Part shown: one piece after another, positions 36,946 through 46,410 of the stretch
Position numbering within the stretch: position 1 is the first letter of the stretch
Layout: every line of letters begins with the position of its first letter
From: an uncultured Porphyromonadaceae bacterium
GTDB taxonomy: Bacteria > Bacteroidota > Bacteroidia > Bacteroidales > Muribaculaceae
DNA length: 64,000 nucleotides
NCBI GenBank assembly: GCA_902495245.1
Contig: CABUWI010000001.1
Span: 186,001 to 250,000, forward strand
Direction of reading: 5' to 3'
Made by a program: the position numbers and the translations under genes
The notes under the pieces: model-generated
What the model saw: only the letters and a program-made list of their open reading frames with translations
What the model was told of the DNA's origin: nothing
Database searches by the model: none

Positions 36946-39525
36946 TTATCTGACTACGGTCTTGACGCCGTTGATGATGTACAGGCCGTGGGCGGGACGC
37001 CTTACGTGACGTCCCTGCAAGTCGTATGCGGCATTGCCGAGGGTCGAAGCTGAAGCAGCCTCGATGTTTTCAATGCCGGTTTCTTCGTTTTTTATGACAG
37101 TGCCCGAAAACGAAAAGCGGCAGCCTTCGTCGTCAGTGCGAAACTCGCCGGGATTTTTCGAGCCATAGCCCCAGTTGATTATGCGCCATGGCGACTTTGC
37201 CTGATGCAGCTGCAGCTGCTCGCCGCTGGTGATGATGTATTTGCCTTTGGCGTCTGCAATCTCGGTGAAAGTCCAGCCGGCCGTAGGCTCTGTGGCCGAC
37301 GTCATGAACTGATTGCCGACCGATGCGTTGATATTGTTCGGGTCAATGTAATTGCCGGTCGAAACGTTGCAGATGTTGAACGTGCCGTCGGGTCGCTCGT
37401 AGAAATACCACTTTGCCAGGTCAGAGCCTCCGTCCGAGCCGAGCACCCAGTTGCCCGTAGCGGCCTCCGACACGAGCTTAGGGCCGCGGTCGGCCGTGAT
37501 GGTGTAGACAATAACCTTCTTCTCGGTCGTGCCTTCGGGCTCGGTGGTTATTTCAACCTTGTCGGGGTCATATGCGGGATAGTCGTCAGGCAGTTCGTTG
37601 ATGTAGAATGCACAGCCCTGGTCGGTAGTGTTTGAGCCGCCGCCCCAGTTGGTGATTCCGCCGTTAGTGAGCTGGTGGAACTGCGCCGAGCCTGCCGACA
37701 GAATGTATGTGCCGGCATAATTGGCATGATTGGATAAAGTCCAGCCGGTGGTCGGCTCGGTGGTGCTGACGGTTGCCTGCGGAGTCAGATACATCGAGGG
37801 GTACAGACGGTTGACAATGTTCCAGGTCTTGTCGGCGCGCATGCGGAACTCCCACATCGTCGCTGTGGAATTGAGGTCTGACTGACCGCGCGGCGTGCTG
37901 ACAACGGCCGTCGGGTCCGTCATGTTTACGACACGGTCGCCGCGCACCGAAACAATCTGATAGAACTTATCCTGCACGGGCTGATTGAGTTTGGAGGCAG
38001 CCTCGCAGAGCGGGGCATACGTTTCGTAAGCCTGCCGCAGTTCGGCCGTGGTAACGCCCTGCTTGTTCATCAAGGCATACATTTCGGGACGGGCGTTCAG
38101 GACGGGCGCAAAGGCCTCGGCGTCGACAACACCGGTGGTGCTGCCCGTAACTGTTGTGTAGGTTTTTGAAATGACGTTGCCGAGCTGCTGGCGCGCATTG
38201 ATGATTTCATAGCGTGCAAGGAAATCATCGTCCGATTCGACCTCGCAGTTGCCGATGAAAGGAGCCAGAGTGCGCGACAGCTGCAGATAGCCGCGTGCCG
38301 ACAGGTAGGGAGCGTTGAGCTCGGTTGTGATGTAGCGCTCGTCGGCGGTGCCGTCGGCCTTGACCGTAGCGGCGTACAGGTCGACAAATTGCAGATTGAG
38401 CTCTTCGGCCAGCGACGCCACGAACGTGTTGAATTCTTTTGTCCGCTGATTCTTGGTCGCGTCGGTGTGAGGCGTGAGCGAAGTCAGATGCAGCGCGGCA
38501 CCGGGAGCCTTGGCCACGAGCAGTTCGACGCAGGCGCGATAGTTGGCCTTGAGCGTTTCGAGAGCGACATTGGTGTTGATGTCTTGCGAACCGATGTTCA
38601 GATAAATCTGAGCGGGGCATTCCTTGATTGACTTGTTCAGATCAAACATATAGCCGATGAAGGTTTTCCAGTCGGCGGTCAGATAGTCGCCATAGCCGTA
38701 AGTGGCGGCGCGATTCTTTACGTGCTGATTGTTGAGCATCTCGTGCCATTCGCCGTTGTTGATCATTTCACCGCCAATCATAAGCACGTCGTCGGCCTTA
38801 ATCGGCAGCGAGGCCAGCATGTTTACGCGCAGGCCGTTGCCGTTGGTCCACTTATATGCGTTATTGGCCTCTGAAGTGGCGGGCAGAGTGCAGGTGAACT
38901 CATCGCCGAGATATGGCAGCAGGGCCGTGCTCCAGATGTAATAGCCGCGTTCGGTTACGTGGAGATGGTCGGCCGAGATGCTGTTGTCGAGAATGCCCTG
39001 CATATCGTCCCACAGGTCAATGAAGGTTGTCTGCGTTTCCTCGCACACGGCCTTGAGCAGGCGGTTGATTTCGGCATGGTTCTCGGGGCTGCGCAGACCG
39101 TTTGACGACGGAAACGTGCTGACAATATGTACCTTTGTCTCGGGGCTTTCGTTCTTTACGCGTTCAATGAGCGCCAGACCGTTCTTCGCAATCGACTCGG
39201 GAGTGCCGGTGGCCGTGCCGATGTCGTTGGTGCCGATCATGACGAAAATCTTTGCCGGCTTGCCGACAAGGATACTTTCGAGATTCTCAAGCGCCTCATA
39301 TGAGCACGCGCCAGAATTGCCGCGATTCACTACGAGAGGATTGTCGGCGAAATGTTCGTGCCAGTTGCCCATGTTGGTAATTGAATTACCGATAAAGACA
39401 ACACTGCGGTCAGACACGCGACAAGCCTTGAAACTGTCGTAGCGGTGAGTGATGAAGTCGGCATCGGCCCAGGCCGGGAATGCCGCTGCAAACAGCGCTA
39501 TGGCTGCGAAAAGTTTATTTTTCAT
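36946..39525 (-). CDS. Secreted two-domain SGNH hydrolase with YDLQGR-type C-terminal tail
   Basis: Exported 859-residue protein; signal peptide MKNKLFAAIALFAAAFPAWA. First SGNH domain (25-208) is intact: Ser48 in FIGNSITNMG, the GTND block at 98-101 and the Asp186/His189 pair in SADHLH. The second SGNH domain (225-425) has lost all three catalytic residues (Glu253, Asn404 and Tyr407 in their places) and looks non-catalytic. Residues about 530-820 hold two repeats of a lectin-like module (TTGWTL...HQL...INWG...GC.F). The tail is YDLQGRHVRRPAHGLYIING. Likely a surface carbohydrate or acetyl-ester hydrolase; substrate unknown. Confidence 0.85.
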   Translation of the reverse strand: MKNKLFAAIALFAAAFPAWADADFITHRYDSFKACRVSDRSVVFIGNSITNMGNWHEHFADNPLVVNRGNSGACSYEALENLESILVGKPAKIFVMIGTNDIGTATGTPESIAKNGLALIERVKNESPETKVHIVSTFPSSNGLRSPENHAEINRLLKAVCEETQTTFIDLWDDMQGILDNSISADHLHVTERGYYIWSTALLPYLGDEFTCTLPATSEANNAYKWTNGNGLRVNMLASLPIKADDVLMIGGEMINNGEWHEMLNNQHVKNRAATYGYGDYLTADWKTFIGYMFDLNKSIKECPAQIYLNIGSQDINTNVALETLKANYRACVELLVAKAPGAALHLTSLTPHTDATKNQRTKEFNTFVASLAEELNLQFVDLYAATVKADGTADERYITTELNAPYLSARGYLQLSRTLAPFIGNCEVESDDDFLARYEIINARQQLGNVISKTYTTVTGSTTGVVDAEAFAPVLNARPEMYALMNKQGVTTAELRQAYETYAPLCEAASKLNQPVQDKFYQIVSVRGDRVVNMTDPTAVVSTPRGQSDLNSTATMWEFRMRADKTWNIVNRLYPSMYLTPQATVSTTEPTTGWTLSNHANYAGTYILSAGSAQFHQLTNGGITNWGGGSNTTDQGCAFYINELPDDYPAYDPDKVEITTEPEGTTEKKVIVYTITADRGPKLVSEAATGNWVLGSDGGSDLAKWYFYERPDGTFNICNVSTGNYIDPNNINASVGNQFMTSATEPTAGWTFTEIADAKGKYIITSGEQLQLHQAKSPWRIINWGYGSKNPGEFRTDDEGCRFSFSGTVIKNEETGIENIEAASASTLGNAAYDLQGRHVRRPAHGLYIINGVKTVVR

Positions 39526-39678
39526 ATATCTACGATAATTAAATCTATAATTCCGACGTTAACTTTATGTGGCGCTCAACGGCTCGCGAACGAAAGGCGC
39601 ATTGACCAAACCCTTTACGGGCATTGAACGTTATAAGAACTGAAAAGCATAGCCAAAAGACAAATACTTATATCAATT

Positions 39679-39975
39679 ATGGAAGAATTTGACAAACTCA
39701 TCGGGGGGTCGACCCCTACTCTGGTAGACTTTTTCGCAACCTGGTGCGGTCCGTGCAAAATGCAGGGCCCCATTCTTGAGCAGGTCAAGCAGGCCGTGGG
39801 CGACAAAGCTAACATTATTAAAGTTGACATTGACCGTAACTCCGAGCTGGCAAACCGCTACAGGGTTCAGTCCGTGCCCACGCTGATTGTCTTCAAGAAC
39901 GGCGAGCCTCAGTGGCGCGCATCAGGCCTGCATCAGGCTGCCGACCTTGAAGCCAAGCTGCGCGAAAACTTCTGA
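39679..39975 (+). CDS. trxA: Thioredoxin
   Basis: A 98-residue cytosolic thioredoxin with the redox motif Cys23-Gly-Pro-Cys26 (FFATWCGPCKMQGP), the cis-proline in SVPTLIVF and KVDIDRNSELANRYRVQ in between. No signal peptide. It is a lone plus-strand gene between two convergent or divergent secreted-protein genes, with the CotH gene stop directly abutting its own stop codon. Somewhat shorter than E. coli TrxA (109) at both ends. Confidence 0.95.
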   Translation: MEEFDKLIGGSTPTLVDFFATWCGPCKMQGPILEQVKQAVGDKANIIKVDIDRNSELANRYRVQSVPTLIVFKNGEPQWRASGLHQAADLEAKLRENF

Positions 39976-41382
39976 TTAAAGTTTAACCACTTTGCCGTTC
40001 TTTATGAACAAGCCCTTGCAGGGATTGGCCACACGCCGTCCCTGCAAGTCGTATATTACAGCAGGTTCAACCGGATTGGCAGGCGATGCGATCTCGTCAA
40101 TCGACGATTCCACCGAACCGCCCGCGGCCAATGTCGCAAACGCTTCGGTCAGGAATGCGGCACGCGCTGCCTGGGTCCTTTTCAAGAACTCCACGCCTTC
40201 GGCATACGTGTTGAAAAGATACATTTCGTCGTGAACGCGCTCGGCAATCGGATAGAGCTCGAAGTTTTTCTGTTGCGAGCGGTCAATGACAGCGGCCTGA
40301 GAGTCGATGTAGGCATTGACTTTGTCGACGATACCCCCGTCGGTAAGTTTTTTCCATGCGTCATTGACGGCAATATGAAACTGCGGGTCCTGACGCAGAC
40401 GGTCAATCCACAGGTAGCACCATTCGGGTCCCCTGCCCTCTTGCGCAATCAGTGCGCGCGGACGCGACCCGAAACGCGAAGAATTGTCAAAGGCAAAATC
40501 AAAGTCCCACACCGGGCCGAATGTCAGTTTGTCGCTGTCAATGTCCTTATAGAAGTACACGGCCCTGAACGCGTTGGGCTCGGCGGCATATTCGTTGGTG
40601 ATATACCATGAAATGAATGAATCGAGGTCGATGTAGCGACGATAGCCCGCGGTGGGGTCAAGCCAGTTCTCGGCGAAAAGCGCATCTTCAAACTTCTGCA
40701 CATGAGCCTTTATATAAGCCGTCTGAGCCGGTTGGATTACATCTTCGTCGGGCGATTTGACCGTGATTTTCACGCCCTTGTCGGTTGTGAATACCGTGCC
40801 GTCAAGTTCGTCAGCCTCGTCGTCGATTTCGAGCAGATAGCCGCCGGTAATGTTCGTTGCCGACGTGATTACCTCGGGCTGCTCGGTGATGTTTACACGC
40901 TTTTTACGGATATCTATCTGGTCGGTGAGCTGATATGTGCCCTGATATTTACCGTCAATCGTCAGGTCAACAAAGCGGGTTCCGGGAGCAAAAGGCTGGC
41001 CGGCCTGCAATGCGATGAACGAGCCGACCGAATTGCGCAACAGGGTCTTGTCGCCATGACGGGCCATCAGATTCCATTTCTTGGCCTTGGCGCCGTCCGA
41101 GCCTAAAAGTTTCTCTTTGGCAAACAGCTTGATTTTGTAAGGCTTCTTGGCCAGGGCGAATTTTGCCGAGCCGCGTCCGCGCAGGCGCGTGTCGGCATAA
41201 TCGGTACGTGTACCGTCAGAATCGATAATGGTCATCGACGTGTTGACATATTCTTCCGTATTGATTACGGAGCCTGCGGGAGTGGTGATATAGACAGCGG
41301 GCAAGTCTGTAACAAGCCCTTGAGCAGACGCGCATACGCCGGCCGCTGCAAATGCGATAAGAATGGTTGGTTTAAGCTTCAT
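39976..41382 (-). CDS. Secreted CotH-family kinase-like protein with YDLQGR-type tail
   Basis: Exported 468-residue protein (signal peptide MKLKPTILIAFAAAGVCASAQ). It matches the CotH family of atypical secreted protein kinases: TRLRGRGSAKFALAKKPYKIKLF, KKWNLMARHGDKTLLRNSVG, GKYQGTYQLTDQIDIRKKRVNI, GYLLEIDDEAD, SFISWYITNEYAAEPNAFRAVYFYKD and GPVWDFDFAFDN, the last holding metal-binding aspartates. Spore-forming bacteria use CotH to phosphorylate coat proteins; the role in Bacteroidota is unknown. The C-terminal tail YDLQGRRVANPCKGLFIKNG is shared with the flanking SGNH and GH95 proteins. Confidence 0.85.
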   Translation of the reverse strand: MKLKPTILIAFAAAGVCASAQGLVTDLPAVYITTPAGSVINTEEYVNTSMTIIDSDGTRTDYADTRLRGRGSAKFALAKKPYKIKLFAKEKLLGSDGAKAKKWNLMARHGDKTLLRNSVGSFIALQAGQPFAPGTRFVDLTIDGKYQGTYQLTDQIDIRKKRVNITEQPEVITSATNITGGYLLEIDDEADELDGTVFTTDKGVKITVKSPDEDVIQPAQTAYIKAHVQKFEDALFAENWLDPTAGYRRYIDLDSFISWYITNEYAAEPNAFRAVYFYKDIDSDKLTFGPVWDFDFAFDNSSRFGSRPRALIAQEGRGPEWCYLWIDRLRQDPQFHIAVNDAWKKLTDGGIVDKVNAYIDSQAAVIDRSQQKNFELYPIAERVHDEMYLFNTYAEGVEFLKRTQAARAAFLTEAFATLAAGGSVESSIDEIASPANPVEPAVIYDLQGRRVANPCKGLFIKNGKVVKL

Positions 41383-41432
41383 GTTCGATTAGAGCGATTT
41401 TTCGGAATTATGGCGCTAATTTACGCATTATA

Positions 41433-41463
41433 TTTGAACTGACGAAAAAATTTGCTAATTTTG
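41433..41463 (+). promoter_or_regulatory. GH95 gene promoter (-33/-7)
   Basis: TTTG (41433-41436), 19-bp spacer, TAATTTTG (41456-41463): an almost ideal Bacteroidota promoter, with a leader of about 32 nt before the ATG at 41502. Confidence 0.8.
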
Positions 41464-41501
41464 CCATAAATTATTCCTTAACATCATTATCCAATTATTT
41501 C

Positions 41502-44500
41502 ATGAAAATTGCTACATTTCTCTATGCCGGCATAGCGCTATGCACCGTTGCGGAAGCATCGGGCGCCGTGTCGACAACTGAAATCGACGGCAAGCAGTTC
41601 TTCCTTGAATGCAAAGGGCGCACAAACCGATTTGTGCGCGCCGAGGGCAACGAACTGCTGTCGAACGATTCGTATTATGACGCCGCCCACATCTGGACAT
41701 TCGAGAAAACGGGCACGAGCGACAACAACACCTACTATCTCAAAAACCTGGCCACAGACTCTTATGTGGGCGCGGTTCCGTCTCAAAACGAGGTAACATT
41801 CAAACTCGTCGACAAAGCCGAAGCAGGCGCCTATACGGTCGATTTCAGCATATCTGAAGGCTATGCGGTGATTTACGACGCCAAAGGGACCGTTGACCGT
41901 AATGCGCTCCACGTCAACACCGGCGGCAAGGTTGTGCGCTGGGACACGTCGGCCGATGCGTCGATGTTCTCGCTGATTGATGCGACAAACGTGGCCGAGG
42001 CTCTGAACACATACTACACAATCGAGTGCAAGACCGGAGGCTTTCTCGGGCTGGACGACTCATATAAAGACAACAACGGCCTTAAACTCACCAACAGCAC
42101 GAAACCCACAAGCCTCAACGGCATGTGGCACGTCGTCAACACCCCCGAGGGAAACATCAGATTCGTCAACGCAGGCGACGCAGCTGCCGGCAAAGTGCTC
42201 GAAATGTCCGGCTCAGAGGCATCGGCACGCGCCAAGATGGTGTCGCCCGCAGCCGTTACCGGCGATGTCGACTTTAACGGCACCATCAAACTTGACGGCA
42301 CCGCATCGTACATCAAAATAGCCTCGTCGGCCAACAATTACTTCAATAAGCGCAGCGGCTATCTGGCCCTGTGGGATAGTTCTAAGGCCGTGGGCGATAA
42401 CGGCTCGACATTCTATATCTCGCCCGTAGACCCCGACGACTCGATGCGCTTCAGCGAGTACAACACGGTCAACCCCGGCACGCGCCCCGAAGGAGTGAGC
42501 GACATGACACTGTGGTATAACGTGCCCGTTGCCCACACCGGCTCGTCAAACACCTGGATGGAATATGCCCTGCCGCTCGGCAACGGCCAACTCGGAGCCA
42601 CCGTGCGCGGCGGAATCTTCAAAGACGAAATCCAGTTTAACGAAAAGACCCTGTGGGCCGGCCGACCCGCATGGGGCGGCAACAAGAGCGTGCAACACGG
42701 CGGCTATCAGAACTTCGGCTCAATCATGGTCATTGACCGCAGTTCCGCTTTCTCGACCGCAGACGCTACAGTGCCCGTAAACAACTATGTGCGCTGGCTC
42801 GACATAGCCGACGGCGTTGCCGGAGTCAACTATGAAGGCGCGACCACAAACTATAAGCGCCGCTATTTCGTGTCGGCCACCGACGGCGTTTTCATTGCCC
42901 GCTATGAAGCCGACGGCACCGACAAACTCGCGCTCTCGTTCGCCTATGTTCCCGACCGCTACATCAACGCATCGTCGGTTACGTATAACGACGCAACGGC
43001 CTCGTTCAGCGGCAAGACCGACGTAATCAGCTATGCCACCACGTTCAAGGTCATCGCCTCGGAGGGCGCCACGGTTACAACCGGTGCCACAGGCATCACG
43101 GTAGAGAACGCTACTTGGGCCGAACTCATCATGGCCGCCGCCACGGACTATGACGCCTCGACCGACAGCTCTGTGAGCGGCGCCGACGCCGACGCCATCT
43201 TCAGTCAGGCAAAGACCAAAGTCGACGCTGCGGCTGAAAAAAGCTATGACTCGGCCGTGGCTGACCACACCGCAGCATTCTCGGCCCTGATGAATCGCGT
43301 CAGCTTCAAAATCGGCGCAGTCAGCGACAAACCCACCGACAAACTCATCGACTTCTATAACGCCGCTGCAGCCAACAAGACGACGGCCGAAGGTCTCGGC
43401 CTCGAGCAGCTTTATTTCCAATATGGCCGCTACATGACCGTCGCGTCCAACCTCGACACGTCAATCCACGCACCCTCGAACCTGCAGGGCATCTGGAACG
43501 ATATTTCCAATTCCGACTTCTGGCGCAGCGACATTCACGCCGACATCAACGTGCAGATGAACTACTGGCCCGCCGACCCGACCAACCTCAGCGAGATGCA
43601 CCGTCCCTTCGTCGAGCACATCATCGACGTGGCCTCGCGTCCCGACTCGCCCTGGAAAGCGGCCGCACAGCTTTGCAAGTCAGGCGCACGCGGCTGGACC
43701 GTGGCCGTCGAAAACAACATTCTCGGCGGCGGTTCCACATGGGCGCTGACAACCATAAAATCAATGGGCGCATGGTATTGCACACACCTCTGGCGCTACT
43801 ATCAGTACACGCTTGACCGCGATTTCCTGACGCGCGCACTGCCTGTGATGTACGATGCCGCCCTCTTCATCAAAGACATCGCAACGAAAGATTCCAAAGG
43901 CCTCTATGAAATCACGGGCGAATGGAGCCCCGAACACGGTCCCTACAACCAGGTAACCGCCTTCAGCCAACAGAACGCCTACGAACTGCTCGACGAGATA
44001 TTCAAGGCCCACGAGGAGCTCGGCGCCGATTCGCCGCTCACTGAAACTCAGCTTGACGAAATCCGCGAGCTCTATGCCAACTTCGACCGCGGCGTCTGGG
44101 TTGAGACCTACAACGGCAAGGAATGCATCAGCGAATGGAAAACGACCGCCCTCACCGACCCGGGCCATCGCCACCTGAGCCACCTCATGTGCCTCTACCC
44201 CTACTCCATGGTCAGCGCTTTCGACACCACCGAAGAGGGCAAACGCCTGTTCCGGGCTGCCTATAACGGCCAGATTGCCCGCAACGGCGACGTTACCGGC
44301 TGGTCGATGGGCTGGCAGACCAACACCTACGCCCGCGCGCTCGACGGCAACCGCGCACGCCTGAACCTCACAAAAGCACTGCGCCATTCAACCTCCTACG
44401 CCATCGCCATGAGCAATCAGGGCGGCTGCTACTACAACCTCTTCGACGCCCACTCGCCCTTCCAGATCGACGGCAACTTCGGCTGCACAAGCGGCATCGC

Positions 44501-44903
44501 CGAAATGCTGCTGCAGAGCTATGACGGCATCATCACCCTGCTGCCCGCACTGCCAGACGCATGGGCCAACGGCTCCGTGAGCGGCCTCAAGGCCCTCGGC
44601 GACTACACGGTCGACATCAACTGGGAGAACGGCAAAGGCACGACCGCAACCGTTACAAACAACCGTCAGGAAGCTCGCAGCGCCAAAATACGCATCGGCG
44701 ACAAGATTCTTGACGCCGACTTCGGCCCCGGCGAATCAGTAAACATCGACATGGTCAACGGCGGCATCGAGTCGTCGGTAGTTGACATCGACGCGACACT
44801 GAAGCCGTCTGCCTCCACAAAGGTCTATGACTTGCTGGGCCGCACGATAAGCCGCCCCACACACGGACTTTTCATATCCAACGGAAAAGTTATGCGCATG
44901 TAA
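41502..44903 (+). CDS. GH95 alpha-L-fucosidase/galactosidase with N-terminal extension and YDLLGR tail
   Basis: Exported 1,133-residue glycoside hydrolase. After a signal peptide (to about residue 22) comes a 310-residue beta-rich extension with two lectin-like units (FLECKGRTNRFVRAEG..., IECKTGGFLGLDDSY...). The GH95 part starts near 340 (EYALPLGNGQLGATVRGG, IQFNEKTLWAGRP) and keeps the catalytic motifs: INVQMNYWPA with the two asparagines near 681-685, GEWSPEHGP with the acid Glu near 810 and QIDGNFG near 987. Members release alpha-1,2-fucose or alpha-L-galactose. The tail is YDLLGRTISRPTHGLFISNG. It ends at a strong terminator. Confidence 0.9.
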   Translation: MKIATFLYAGIALCTVAEASGAVSTTEIDGKQFFLECKGRTNRFVRAEGNELLSNDSYYDAAHIWTFEKTGTSDNNTYYLKNLATDSYVGAVPSQNEVTFKLVDKAEAGAYTVDFSISEGYAVIYDAKGTVDRNALHVNTGGKVVRWDTSADASMFSLIDATNVAEALNTYYTIECKTGGFLGLDDSYKDNNGLKLTNSTKPTSLNGMWHVVNTPEGNIRFVNAGDAAAGKVLEMSGSEASARAKMVSPAAVTGDVDFNGTIKLDGTASYIKIASSANNYFNKRSGYLALWDSSKAVGDNGSTFYISPVDPDDSMRFSEYNTVNPGTRPEGVSDMTLWYNVPVAHTGSSNTWMEYALPLGNGQLGATVRGGIFKDEIQFNEKTLWAGRPAWGGNKSVQHGGYQNFGSIMVIDRSSAFSTADATVPVNNYVRWLDIADGVAGVNYEGATTNYKRRYFVSATDGVFIARYEADGTDKLALSFAYVPDRYINASSVTYNDATASFSGKTDVISYATTFKVIASEGATVTTGATGITVENATWAELIMAAATDYDASTDSSVSGADADAIFSQAKTKVDAAAEKSYDSAVADHTAAFSALMNRVSFKIGAVSDKPTDKLIDFYNAAAANKTTAEGLGLEQLYFQYGRYMTVASNLDTSIHAPSNLQGIWNDISNSDFWRSDIHADINVQMNYWPADPTNLSEMHRPFVEHIIDVASRPDSPWKAAAQLCKSGARGWTVAVENNILGGGSTWALTTIKSMGAWYCTHLWRYYQYTLDRDFLTRALPVMYDAALFIKDIATKDSKGLYEITGEWSPEHGPYNQVTAFSQQNAYELLDEIFKAHEELGADSPLTETQLDEIRELYANFDRGVWVETYNGKECISEWKTTALTDPGHRHLSHLMCLYPYSMVSAFDTTEEGKRLFRAAYNGQIARNGDVTGWSMGWQTNTYARALDGNRARLNLTKALRHSTSYAIAMSNQGGCYYNLFDAHSPFQIDGNFGCTSGIAEMLLQSYDGIITLLPALPDAWANGSVSGLKALGDYTVDINWENGKGTTATVTNNRQEARSAKIRIGDKILDADFGPGESVNIDMVNGGIESSVVDIDATLKPSASTKVYDLLGRTISRPTHGLFISNGKVMRM

Positions 44904-44923
44904 TTTTCTAATCGCAACGCAAT

Positions 44924-44962
44924 AAAAATCGCCCCCGATGTTGGTCATCGGGGGCGATTTTT
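44924..44962. terminator. Bidirectional terminator between GH95 and asnS genes
   Basis: Thirteen-bp stem ATCGCCCCCGATG (44928-44940) and CATCGGGGGCGAT (44946-44958), 5-nt loop, A tract before and T tract after. It serves the plus-strand GH95 gene and the minus-strand asnS gene. Confidence 0.92.
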
Positions 44963-44977
44963 ATGATTGAAGTAAAA

Positions 44978-46366
44978 TCAGAATTCGGCGTTGCCGGGGG
45001 TGCGGGGGAATGGAATGACGTCGCGAATGTTGGTCATGCCGGTAACGAAGAGCACAAGGCGCTCGAAGCCGAGACCGAAGCCGCTGTGAGGCACCGTGCC
45101 GAAGCGGCGCGTGTCGAGATACCACCACATGTCCTTCATCGGAATGTGCAGCTCTTCAATGCGGGCCAGGAGTTTGTCATAGTCGGCCTCGCGTTCGCTG
45201 CCGCCGATGATTTCGCCAATCTGCGGGAAGAGGACGTCCATGGCGCGCACGGTCTTGCCGTCTTCGTTCTGCTTCATGTAGAACGCCTTGATTTCCTTGG
45301 GATAGTCGGTCAGAATGACGGGGCGCTTGAAATGCTCCTCGACGAGGTAGCGCTCGTGTTCGCTCTGCAGGTCCGTGCCCCAGTCTACGGGGAATTCGAA
45401 CTTCTTGCCGCTGTTCTTGAGAATCTCGACGCCCTCGGTGTATGTCAGGCGCACAAACGGAGCTTTGATGCTCTCTTCGAGGCGGTGAATCAGGTCGTGG
45501 TCATACATCTGCTGCAGGAACTCGAGGTCGTCCTTGCAGTGGTCGAGAGCATACTGCACGCAGTATTTGATGAAGTCCTCGGCCAGGTCCATGTTGTCGG
45601 TGATGTCGTAGAAGGCCATTTCCGGCTCAATCATCCAGAACTCGGCCAGGTGGCGCGGAGTGTTGGAGTTTTCGGCGCGGAAAGTGGGGCCGAACGTGTA
45701 GATGGCGCCGAGAGCCGTCGCGCCGAGTTCACCCTCGAGCTGACCGCTCACCGTGAGCGCGGCGGGCTTGCCGAAGAAGTCGCCCGAAAAGTCAACCTGC
45801 CCGTTTTCAAGTTTGGGCATGTTGTTGAGGTCGAGCGTAGTTACCTGGAACATGGCACCGGCACCCTCGCAGTCGCTGCTCGTGATGAGCGGCGTGTTCA
45901 GATAGAAGAAGCCGCGCTCTTGGAAGAACTTGTGGACGGCGAAGGCCAGGGCCGAGCGCACGCGCAGAACCGCACCGAACGTGTTGGTTCGGGGGCGCAG
46001 ATGAGCCTTCTCGCGCAGAAATTCGAGCGTGTGGCCTTTTTTCTGCAAGGGATACTCCTCGGGGTCGGCCGTGCCGAACACCTCGAACGACTGTGCCTGC
46101 ACCTCGCAGGTCTGACCTTTGCCCTGACTCTCGACCAGAAGGCCGTGAACGTGGAGGCTCGAGCCGGTAGTTATCTGCTTGAGGCTCTCCTCTGAAAAGC
46201 GCGAGAGGTCAAACACAATCTGAATGTTACGAATGGTCGAGCCGTCATTGAGCGCGACAAACTGAACGTTTTTGTTGCCGCGGCGGGTGCGTACCCAGCC
46301 CATTACGTCGACCTCCCGTCCAATCAGTTCGGGATTGAAAATATCGCAGATTTTAATGCGTTTCAT
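44978..46366 (-). CDS. asnS: Asparaginyl-tRNA synthetase
   Basis: Class IIb aminoacyl-tRNA synthetase of 462 residues. N-terminal OB-fold anticodon-binding domain ([27 protein letters not shown]) and class II core: motif 2 region [29 protein letters not shown] and motif 3 [16 protein letters not shown]. AsnRS rather than AspRS features include [17 protein letters not shown]. It follows rluB by 44 bp and is probably cotranscribed with it. Confidence 0.97.
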   Translation of the reverse strand: MKRIKICDIFNPELIGREVDVMGWVRTRRGNKNVQFVALNDGSTIRNIQIVFDLSRFSEESLKQITTGSSLHVHGLLVESQGKGQTCEVQAQSFEVFGTADPEEYPLQKKGHTLEFLREKAHLRPRTNTFGAVLRVRSALAFAVHKFFQERGFFYLNTPLITSSDCEGAGAMFQVTTLDLNNMPKLENGQVDFSGDFFGKPAALTVSGQLEGELGATALGAIYTFGPTFRAENSNTPRHLAEFWMIEPEMAFYDITDNMDLAEDFIKYCVQYALDHCKDDLEFLQQMYDHDLIHRLEESIKAPFVRLTYTEGVEILKNSGKKFEFPVDWGTDLQSEHERYLVEEHFKRPVILTDYPKEIKAFYMKQNEDGKTVRAMDVLFPQIGEIIGGSEREADYDKLLARIEELHIPMKDMWWYLDTRRFGTVPHSGFGLGFERLVLFVTGMTNIRDVIPFPRTPGNAEF

Positions 46367-46410
46367 ATTTCAAGATAATGACTGCTTTATTATTTGGGGT
46401 GAAATAGTAT

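Noticed and set aside
44963..46195. 410-codon plus-strand open frame
   Set aside because: Antisense shadow of asnS, starting inside the terminator region; the asnS reading is unambiguous.
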